A DNA stretch of 5,512 nucleotides from Acidobacteriota bacterium (GTDB lineage: Bacteria > Acidobacteriota > Blastocatellia > Pyrinomonadales > Pyrinomonadaceae), in NCBI GenBank assembly GCA_013696385.1, contig JACCYR010000296.1:1-5512 (forward strand), written 5' to 3'. Below, one piece after another: positions 1 through 4,184 of the stretch. Positions within the stretch are counted from its first letter, which is position 1. Every line of letters begins with the position of its first letter. The position numbers and the translations under genes were made by a program. A model generated the notes under the pieces. That model did not search any database. It saw only the letters and a list, made by a program, of their open reading frames with translations, and had not been told where the DNA came from.

Positions 1-68
1 AAAGTGTTTTGATGACTTGCAAGTTGCTGTATCTAAAAATGTAGCTGTTACCTGTTAGCTTGGAGTAA

Positions 69-116
69 TACAGAGTGATAGAATACTCTTAGTTATTCAC
101 TAAATAACACTCTGTA
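69..116. repeat. Nested inverted repeat in the gene-free left end (1-200)
   Basis: Positions 69-77 (TACAGAGTG) and 108-116 (CACTCTGTA) are a perfect 9-bp inverted repeat. Inside it, TTAGT (89-93) and ACTAA (99-103) form a second small stem around a 5-nt loop. There is no T-run on either side, so it does not look like an intrinsic terminator. It lies 85 bp upstream of the ATG at 201 and could be an operator or an RNA structure. Apart from this and a weak promoter, I see nothing in positions 1-200: no tRNA and no convincing end of an upstream gene. Confidence 0.4.
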
Positions 117-133
117 ACACTTAGTAAATATAA

Positions 134-162
134 GTGAGATAAGACGTTACTGTTTAGATAAT
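134..162 (+). promoter_or_regulatory. Weak candidate sigma-70 promoter for the secreted protein gene
   Basis: GTGAGA (134-139, 4/6 to TTGACA) and GATAAT (157-162, 5/6 to TATAAT) are 17 bp apart. Transcription would start near 169, giving a leader of about 30 nt that includes the GAGG ribosome binding site at 185-188. The region is AT-rich, so chance matches are likely. Confidence 0.3.
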
Positions 163-200
163 AAATCAAGTATGAAATTTTGTTTGAGGTTAAAATAATA

Positions 201-1157
201 ATGAGATTTATTGTAAAAATTCTGTTTTCGATTGTGTTAATTATCGCAGGCACAAATTTTGTGTTCGGACAAATTCCGACAGTGCAGTTTGATTTGGAAA
301 CTATTCTTCGCAAGGCAGCACAGCAAACAGTTGCTTATGAAGAAGAATTTAGGAATTTAATCGCCAAAGAAACCAAAACTTTTGAAAAATACGATAAAAA
401 CGATGAAATAAAAAAGCAAAATATAATTGAATCTAATTTTACCGTTATCCAATCTGAAAAGGACAACAAATTGGCTTCTGAATATCGAAACATACTTTCG
501 GTAGACGGAAAGGCAGTTCCCAACGCTGAAAAGCGGTCAGCCGAATTTTTCGCCCAGTTGAAAAAATCAAATTCGGTTGAAAAAGAACTGGAAAAAATTC
601 AAGCCGAAGGCTCGCGCTATGATAAAAGTCTGGAAATCTCCGGTTTGACGCTTTCACCGGCAGTTGTTTTGTCCGACAATCTTCGCCCCTTTTTTAATTT
701 TCAACTTCTCGGTTCGGAAAACATTCAGGGAAACGAAGTTTATCTGATTGGTTATCAGCAATTGAAGAAAAGTCCGTTTATTTTAATCAACGAAAAGAAT
801 AATAATTCAAAAGATCTAAGTCTGAATTATAATTTGGATTTGCCAAGTTCAGTCAAGAAATCAGATGTTTTCTTGCGCGGGAAATTATGGATTGATACAA
901 AAACTTTTCAGCTTTGGCGCGAAGAAAGAGAATTAGCGGCACGAACCGAAAATCCGTTTGTGTTAATGAAAAGCGATTTTGAATATCAGCCGAGCGATTA
1001 CGGAATTTTAGTTCCGAAACAAGTTTCCCTTACTCAATACAATGCAAAAAACAGTAAGAAAAATCAATCTAACGCCGTCAAAGACACAAAAGTTACATTC
1101 GATTATTCACGTTTCACCAAATCAAGTTCCGAGGTTAAAATTTTGGACGATAAATAA
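201..1157 (+). CDS. Secreted protein of unknown function, LolA/outer-membrane-lipoprotein-sorting-like C-terminal half
   Basis: This 318-residue protein is not one I can name. I start it at the ATG at 201, not at the in-frame TTG at 180, because residues 1-23 then form a clean signal peptide (MRFIVK, a hydrophobic core, VFG before Q24) and GAGG lies 11 nt upstream. After cleavage the protein is expected in the periplasm or on the envelope. Residues 30-135 are rich in Glu and Lys and probably largely helical. Residues 145-305 alternate hydrophobic and polar residues as in beta strands. They include LSPAVVLSDNLRPFFNF (151-167) and LRGKLWIDTKTFQLWREE (225-242), the 'G.lWID..t.ql.r.e' pattern seen in LolA, MucB and RseB-type half-barrels that bind lipid or lipoprotein. 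No catalytic motif or cysteine is visible. It is the only plus-strand gene and converges on the AtuA-like gene. The LolA-like assignment is inference from pattern only. Confidence 0.85.
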   Translation: MRFIVKILFSIVLIIAGTNFVFGQIPTVQFDLETILRKAAQQTVAYEEEFRNLIAKETKTFEKYDKNDEIKKQNIIESNFTVIQSEKDNKLASEYRNILSVDGKAVPNAEKRSAEFFAQLKKSNSVEKELEKIQAEGSRYDKSLEISGLTLSPAVVLSDNLRPFFNFQLLGSENIQGNEVYLIGYQQLKKSPFILINEKNNNSKDLSLNYNLDLPSSVKKSDVFLRGKLWIDTKTFQLWREERELAARTENPFVLMKSDFEYQPSDYGILVPKQVSLTQYNAKNSKKNQSNAVKDTKVTFDYSRFTKSSSEVKILDDK

Positions 1158-1180
1158 TTTTCAAGTAATTGGTTAGAAGC

Positions 1181-1205
1181 TGCGAGAATTTGCATAATTC
1201 CCGCA
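1181..1205. terminator. Hairpin between two convergent genes
   Basis: TGCGAGAATT (1181-1190), a TGCAT loop, then AATTCCCGCA (1196-1205). As plus-strand RNA the stem has one A-C mismatch. As minus-strand RNA that position becomes a G-U wobble, giving a full 10-bp stem starting 4 nt after the TAA of the minus-strand AtuA-like gene. Neither side has a strong T-run, so it is a weak or factor-assisted terminator, mainly for the minus-strand gene. The plus-strand gene ends 23 bp before it. Confidence 0.45.
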
Positions 1206-1209
1206 TCAT

Positions 1210-2577
1210 TTAGGCATCCAAAATTTCAACCTTTGTTTCAATCAAATCCTTTGGAATCAAAGCCGGAAAATAAGCCATAATTTCTTCGACTTTCGGGCGA
1301 CCACCAGCAAAACCCGTTACTCCCGGCGGACCTGTCAAAATCAGCGGCGCGAGTTCTTTGGTAAATCTTTCGACATCTTCTTTGCTTTGCCCGCGCACGC
1401 CGAAACGCAGCTGGACTTCGGGAATATCTTTCGGCGGTTCGCCCGCGAGATGTCCGTGCGTGGCGTTCACGCCGACAAATTCGGTTAAAATCACATCAAA
1501 CTGCAAACCTAATTTATCGAGCCGCGAACGCAAAATTAAATCCGCCATTTTTGCTTTCTCAAAAGCGTCCGGGTAAGAATAAACAAGCGTTCCGACGGCT
1601 TTCCAACCTGCCGAATATGCAATCGAAACTTTGTAAAATTCGGTGTTCGGCTTGCCTTTGATGCCAAACACTTTGACACGGTTCTCACCGTCGTCTTCCA
1701 AATGAATCGTCGTAAAATCCGCGACAACATCGGGCGTGATGTATTCGTGCGGGTCGCCCATTTCGTATAAAAGCTGCTCTTTAACCGATTGAACATTAAC
1801 TCGTCCGCCCGTGCCTTCGTGTTTGGTGATAACAAAATCGCCGTTCGGATAGGCTTCGACAATCGGAAAACCGACATTTGCCATATCGGGAATGTTTTGC
1901 CAGTCAAACTGACAATTTCCGCCCGAACACTGCGCTCCGCATTCAATAATATGTCCGGCGATTGTGCCAGTTGCAACTTTGTCCCAATCTTCAAACGACC
2001 AGTTAAATTCGTGCATCAAGGGCGCAAGCGTTAAACCCGTATCGGTTAATCTGCCACCGACAATAATTTGCGCGCCTTTGCCGAGCGCTTCGACCAACGG
2101 TTTTGCACCGAGATAAACATTCGCGCTTTGTACTTTATCGCGGATTGATGATAAAGATTCGCCCGTATCCATATTTCTTATCTCAATGTTTTTTTCAAGA
2201 AATTCGTCCAGACGCGGCAAAATATCGTCGCCCGTGATAACGCCGATTTTTACTTTTCCGCTCAAACCTAATTCCTGCGCTACCTTTTTGATTGCTTCGG
2301 CGCAGCCCATTACATTTACGCCGCCCGCGTTTGATAAAACTTTAATATCCTTTTCAACACATTCGGGCAAAATTTCCTGTAATAGCGAAACAAAATCCCG
2401 CGCATAACCGGCTTCCGGGTTGCGCGAACGCTGTTTCTGCAAAATGGACATCGTAACTTCCGCCAGATAATCCAACATTAAATAATCAATTTGTCCGCCG
2501 CGCACCTGATCAATCGGCGCGGTCAGCAAATCGCCCCAAAAACCTTGTCCGCTCGCTACTCTAACTATTTCTTTCAT
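1210..2577 (-). CDS. Acyclic terpene utilization AtuA-family (DUF1446) protein
   Basis: The protein has 455 residues. Its N-terminus, with RVASGQGFWGD (6-16), APIDQVRGGQIDYLMLDYLAE (20-40) and KIGVITGDDI (110-119), is the hallmark of the AtuA/DUF1446 family. GGRLTDTGLTLAPL (174-187) and VTGFAGGRP (420-428) are further family-type stretches. AtuA belongs to the Pseudomonas citronellol/geraniol pathway, but its exact reaction is not settled and many bacteria carry the family without that pathway. No geranyl-CoA carboxylase or other Atu gene is in this window, so terpene use is not supported here. No signal peptide is seen; it should be cytosolic. A cysteine cluster, C213, C217 and C222 (CGAQCSGGNC), could bind metal or be structural. 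The small ferredoxin-fold domain that some members carry at the C-terminus or as a neighbouring protein is absent. The start is the ATG at 2577, with no Shine-Dalgarno but a promoter 8 bp upstream, suggesting leaderless translation. It forms its own transcription unit. Confidence 0.93.
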   Translation of the reverse strand: MKEIVRVASGQGFWGDLLTAPIDQVRGGQIDYLMLDYLAEVTMSILQKQRSRNPEAGYARDFVSLLQEILPECVEKDIKVLSNAGGVNVMGCAEAIKKVAQELGLSGKVKIGVITGDDILPRLDEFLEKNIEIRNMDTGESLSSIRDKVQSANVYLGAKPLVEALGKGAQIIVGGRLTDTGLTLAPLMHEFNWSFEDWDKVATGTIAGHIIECGAQCSGGNCQFDWQNIPDMANVGFPIVEAYPNGDFVITKHEGTGGRVNVQSVKEQLLYEMGDPHEYITPDVVADFTTIHLEDDGENRVKVFGIKGKPNTEFYKVSIAYSAGWKAVGTLVYSYPDAFEKAKMADLILRSRLDKLGLQFDVILTEFVGVNATHGHLAGEPPKDIPEVQLRFGVRGQSKEDVERFTKELAPLILTGPPGVTGFAGGRPKVEEIMAYFPALIPKDLIETKVEILDA

Positions 2578-2585
2578 TTGATTTT

Positions 2586-2614
2586 ATTAGAAAACAAAAA
2601 ATTGAGGCGGTCAA
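2586..2614 (-). promoter_or_regulatory. Near-consensus sigma-70 promoter of the AtuA-like gene, predicting a leaderless mRNA
   Basis: On the minus strand TTGACC (2614-2609, 5/6) and TCTAAT (2591-2586, 5/6) are separated by exactly 17 bp. Only 8 bp separate the -10 box from the ATG at 2577, so transcription should start within about 0-3 nt of the start codon. This agrees with the absence of any Shine-Dalgarno sequence. The -35 box lies in the descending arm of the preceding gene's terminator and the spacer includes its T-tract. Confidence 0.6.
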
Positions 2615-2648
2615 GAATCATTTGTTTTTTGATTCTGATACGCCCCAA
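2591..2648 (-). terminator. Rho-independent terminator of the LEA-like gene
   Basis: Read on the minus strand from 2648: TTGGGGCG, a 4-nt bulge, AGAATCA, a 9-nt A-rich loop, TGATTCT, a 4-nt bulge, CGCCTCAA, then TTTTTTGTTTT. The inner stem is 7 bp and perfect; the outer stem is 8 bp with one mismatch. The T-tract follows at once. It starts 22 bp after the LEA-like gene's TAA and overlaps the promoter of the next gene. Confidence 0.8.
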
Positions 2649-2670
2649 AATTTCTAAAAATAATTTTAGT

Positions 2671-3186
2671 TTAATTAATCACTTCTTCAGTTTTACCAGC
2701 AGCTTTTTTTGTGAAAACCCAGACTTTTTTGGAAACCCATTTTGTTCCGTCCCAAGTCGTCATCACAACTTCTTTACCGGCACCGTATCCAAGTTTGCCA
2801 AAATCTGCCGCCTTATCACCAGTATAATAGACAGCGGTTTTTGTTCCCTTGGCACTGGCTTCCCAAACATCGGCAGCAACATCGTCGGTTTTGTCATAAA
2901 CTTTTTTCGTCCCTTCAACCGCATCAGCCGCCGCGTCATCGGCTTTATCATAAACCTCAGTTGTAACATCAACGGTTTTCTTAGCCGCATCAACCGTTAC
3001 ATCTTTAGTTTTGTCAACAACATCAGTCGTTACGTCTTTAGTTTTCTTCGCTGCATCAACCGTAACTTCTTTTGTTTTCTTAGCAGCATCTTTGACGGCA
3101 TCAACAACTTGAGCTTGAGCCGCGCCGTATGAAAACGATACGATTGCCAGTAACAATCCCAAACATTTTAGTCCTTTTAGTTTCAT
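2671..3186 (-). CDS. Secreted LEA-like protein made of 11-residue amphipathic repeats
   Basis: I start this 171-residue protein at the ATG at 3186, where AAGGAG ends 7 nt upstream. An earlier in-frame codon at 3216 would place the ribosome site inside the gene and spoil the signal peptide. Residues 1-25 are a signal peptide ending AQA before Q26, so the protein is exported. From residue 34 the chain runs in 11-mers: AAKKTKEVTVD, AAKKTKDVTTD, VVDKTKDVTVD, AAKKTVDVTTE, then increasingly diverged units to about residue 165. G92, G114 and G147, each in a GTK, remain on the 11-residue grid. By hand count the mature part has 27 Asp/Glu and 26 Lys, with no Arg, His, Cys or Pro. Such composition and 11-residue periodicity are known from group 3 LEA proteins, apolipoproteins and synucleins, which fold into helices on drying or on membranes. 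A desiccation, envelope or lipid-binding role is inference. The C-terminal third adds Trp (145, 150, 156) and aromatic residues. It is monocistronic, between two terminators. Confidence 0.9.
   Translation of the reverse strand: MKLKGLKCLGLLLAIVSFSYGAAQAQVVDAVKDAAKKTKEVTVDAAKKTKDVTTDVVDKTKDVTVDAAKKTVDVTTEVYDKADDAAADAVEGTKKVYDKTDDVAADVWEASAKGTKTAVYYTGDKAADFGKLGYGAGKEVVMTTWDGTKWVSKKVWVFTKKAAGKTEEVIN
2692..3087 (-). repeat. 33-bp period coding repeat (twelve 11-residue units) in the LEA-like gene
   Basis: The units begin at residue 34. The first four (3087-2956) are nearly identical in protein, with consensus AAKKTKDVTxD. The remaining eight drift but keep a Lys/Asp and Thr/Val grid. The DNA copies differ at third positions, so the protein period is conserved more than the DNA, which argues for selection on the protein. 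Confidence 0.8.
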
Positions 3187-3193
3187 AATGAAT

Positions 3194-3199
3194 CTCCTT
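3194..3199 (-). promoter_or_regulatory. Strong Shine-Dalgarno AAGGAG that fixes the LEA-like start
   Basis: The minus strand reads TAAGGAGATTCATT and then ATG at 3186: a 6-base AAGGAG with a 7-nt spacer. It selects 3186 over the upstream in-frame start at 3216. Confidence 0.85.
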
Positions 3200-3241
3200 A
3201 GCGAACAAAATTTCAATATCTGATGGTTTTACAATCGTAAC

Positions 3242-3258
3242 TGCATATATCGTGCCAA
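3242..3258 (-). promoter_or_regulatory. Sigma-54 (-24/-12) type promoter of the LEA-like gene
   Basis: The minus strand reads TTGGCACGATATATGCA. Against the RpoN consensus YTGGCACGRNNNTTGCW it differs only at the first T of TTGC, and the invariant GG and GC are exactly 10 nt apart. Transcription would start near 3231, giving a leader of about 45 nt with the AAGGAG site in place. A sigma-70 reading of the same stretch is poor (TTGGCA-17-ATTGTA). The -24 end overlaps the T-tract of the preceding terminator. No activator gene is in the window. Confidence 0.6.
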
Positions 3259-3295
3259 AAGAAAGCGTTCACAATTTATCTTGAATTGTGAACGC
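3255..3295 (-). terminator. Rho-independent terminator of the basic repeat protein gene
   Basis: A perfect 12-bp stem, GCGTTCACAATT (3295-3284 on the minus strand) with AATTGTGAACGC (3276-3265), closes a 7-nt loop and is followed directly by TTTCTTTT (3264-3257). It lies 26 bp after the TAG at 3322. A long perfect palindrome just upstream of a -24/-12 promoter could also be a protein site, but the T-tract favours a terminator. Confidence 0.85.
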
Positions 3296-3321
3296 GGGTT
3301 GTTAGGCTGCAAAATTTTATT

Positions 3322-3699
3322 CTATTGAACTATTTTCTTTGTTCGGCTAACAAAGGCTTTTGTGCCGCGTTTTGTTTTATGCGCTGTATATTTTGTGCCT
3401 TTGACGGTTTTCCTCGCTGCATATTTTGTGCCTTGAACGGTTTTCTTCGCGGCATATTTTCCGCCTTGATATGTTTTCTTACTGGCGTAAATAGTGCCTC
3501 TTTTGGCTTTGTGGTAGACATATTTCCCGCCGCGATATGTTCTCGAAGCAATACCGTTCTTTTTCTTCTTAACGGTTACTTTGCCCGTGCGGGTTTGCGC
3601 TTGGGCAGAAAACGGATTATTTTCCGAAATTGCGTTGCTTATAAAAGCAACCGAAAGCAAGATTGCGAAAGCAAAAAATACACTTAATAATTTTCTCAT
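3322..3699 (-). CDS. Secreted, extremely basic Lys/Tyr-rich 11-residue repeat protein
   Basis: The protein has 125 residues. I use the ATG at 3699, which has AAAGGAG 9 nt upstream. A TTG at 3708 is in frame but directly abuts that ribosome site. Residues 1-34 look like a signal peptide with MRK, a hydrophobic core and AQA before Q35; a cut after A23 is also possible. From residue 52 there are six 11-mers and a partial: SRTYRGGKYVY, HKAKRGTIYAS, KKTYQGGKYAA, KKTVQGTKYAA, RKTVKGTKYTA, HKTKRGTKAFV, SRTKKIVQ. Gly at position 6 is invariant and Tyr at position 9 is kept in five of six. By hand count, residues 35-125 contain 22 Lys, 7 Arg and no Asp or Glu, nor Cys or Pro. I know no named family for it. 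The KTKxG pattern resembles synuclein repeats in form only. The charge suggests binding to acidic lipid, polysaccharide or nucleic acid outside the inner membrane, which is inference. It starts 63 bp after the B12-binding gene and ends at a strong terminator. Confidence 0.88.
   Translation of the reverse strand: MRKLLSVFFAFAILLSVAFISNAISENNPFSAQAQTRTGKVTVKKKKNGIASRTYRGGKYVYHKAKRGTIYASKKTYQGGKYAAKKTVQGTKYAARKTVKGTKYTAHKTKRGTKAFVSRTKKIVQ
3325..3546 (-). repeat. 33-bp period coding repeat (six and a half units) in the basic protein gene
   Basis: The DNA shows visible 33-bp recurrence, for example around TTTTGTGCC..GACGGTTTTC near 3386-3450 on the plus strand. The period is in frame, matches the 11-residue protein units starting at residue 52, and has no spacers. 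Two units (KKTVQGTKYAA and RKTVKGTKYTA) are very similar and may reflect recent duplication. Confidence 0.85.
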
Positions 3700-3708
3700 A
3701 ATTTTCAA

Positions 3709-3715
3709 CTCCTTT
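3709..3715 (-). promoter_or_regulatory. Strong Shine-Dalgarno AAAGGAG that fixes the basic repeat protein start
   Basis: The minus strand reads AAAGGAG, then 9 nt, then ATG at 3699. It rules out the in-frame TTG at 3708, which would have no spacing. Confidence 0.8.
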
Positions 3716-3731
3716 GATAGTTTCTTCGATG

Positions 3732-3761
3732 ATAATAAAGCAACTGTTATTGGAAAAGCAA
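3732..3761 (-). promoter_or_regulatory. Possible sigma-70 promoter of the basic repeat protein gene
   Basis: On the minus strand TTGCTT (3761-3756, 3/6) and TATTAT (3737-3732, 5/6) are 18 bp apart, just after the TAA of the B12-binding gene. It would give a leader of about 25-30 nt containing AAAGGAG. The -35 is weak, and no terminator precedes it, so read-through from the upstream operon is equally possible. Confidence 0.35.
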
Positions 3762-3762
3762 A

Positions 3763-4167
3763 TTAGTTTTCACTTCTGACATTTTGGCGGATAAACGTAA
3801 CAATATCTTCGGTTGAAGTGCCGGGCAAAAAAATTTCAGAAACGCCGTTTGCTTTAAGCGTTGAAATATCTTCCTGCGGCACGATGCCGCCGACAAGAAC
3901 AAGCGTGTCGTCCATTCCGTTTTCGCGCAGAAGATTAACGATTCGCGGGCAAAGCGTATTATGTGCGCCCGACAAAATCGAAATTCCAACCGCATCAACA
4001 TCTTCCTGCAAAGCTGCGGAGGCAATCATTTCGGGCGTTTGCCGCAAACCCGTGTAAATAACTTCCATTCCTGCATCGCGCAATGCACGGGCGATAACTT
4101 TCGCGCCGCGGTCGTGTCCGTCGAGTCCGGGTTTCGCCACTAAAACTCTGATTTTTCTTTCATTCAT
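3763..4167 (-). CDS. Cobalamin (B12)-binding subunit of a methylmalonyl-CoA-mutase-type enzyme
   Basis: This 134-residue protein is a complete stand-alone B12-binding domain of the methylmalonyl-CoA mutase C-terminal type. The diagnostic motifs are present: DGHDRG (16-21), in which H18 is expected to be the lower axial ligand of cobalt, SIL (63-65) and GG (93-94), which line the nucleotide-tail pocket. It starts KIRVLVAKPGLDGHD, the usual first strand and loop. In split mutases such a small subunit pairs with a separate catalytic subunit that rearranges methylmalonyl-CoA and succinyl-CoA, or a related acyl-CoA such as isobutyryl-CoA. That large subunit is not in the window, so the substrate cannot be fixed. 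It is cytosolic. The ATG at 4167 has no clear Shine-Dalgarno and follows the hydroxylase stop by 17 bp, suggesting translation within an operon. A B12-binding sensor or methyltransferase domain is less likely because the motif spacing fits mutases closely. Confidence 0.93.
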   Translation of the reverse strand: MNERKIRVLVAKPGLDGHDRGAKVIARALRDAGMEVIYTGLRQTPEMIASAALQEDVDAVGISILSGAHNTLCPRIVNLLRENGMDDTLVLVGGIVPQEDISTLKANGVSEIFLPGTSTEDIVTFIRQNVRSEN

Positions 4168-4184
4168 ACAGTTAAAAATTGATA

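Noticed and set aside
2..58. An 18-codon plus-strand open stretch ending in TAG at 56-58, a possible end of an upstream gene
   Set aside because: It is too short to judge, its residues match nothing I know, and nearby frames are equally uninformative.
89..313. A 74-codon minus-strand frame across the left intergenic region
   Set aside because: It overlaps the signal peptide region of the plus-strand gene, has an Ile/Asn-rich product typical of AT-rich noise, and lacks a ribosome site.
1536..1994. A 152-codon minus-strand frame inside the AtuA-like gene
   Set aside because: It is an out-of-frame shadow. The AtuA frame covers the same bases with clear family motifs and no frameshift.
2491..3132. 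A 213-codon plus-strand open frame opposite the LEA-like gene
   Set aside because: It is the antisense of the repeat gene and the AtuA start. Its long openness follows from the repeat codons, its product is a Phe/Ser/Ile/Asn-rich low-complexity string, and the minus frame has a signal peptide, ribosome site and terminator.
3187..3216. A 10-codon N-terminal extension of the LEA-like protein (start at 3216)
   Set aside because: The AAGGAG site lies inside this extension, 7 nt before the ATG at 3186, and the shorter form has a cleaner signal peptide.
3325..3546. 33-bp spaced repeats that might suggest a CRISPR array or minisatellite
   Set aside because: There are no unique spacers; units abut, are imperfect, and stay in frame with an 11-residue protein period.
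3325..3687. A 120-codon Cys/Phe-rich plus-strand frame with repeats
   Set aside because: It is the mirror of the 33-bp coding repeats of the basic protein. The Cys/Phe pattern is the complement of Ala/Lys codons, and no ribosome site or promoter serves it.
3700..3762. A terminator between the B12-binding gene and the basic repeat gene
   Set aside because: Only a 5-bp AATAA/TTATT stem is visible with no T-run, so the two genes may be co-transcribed.
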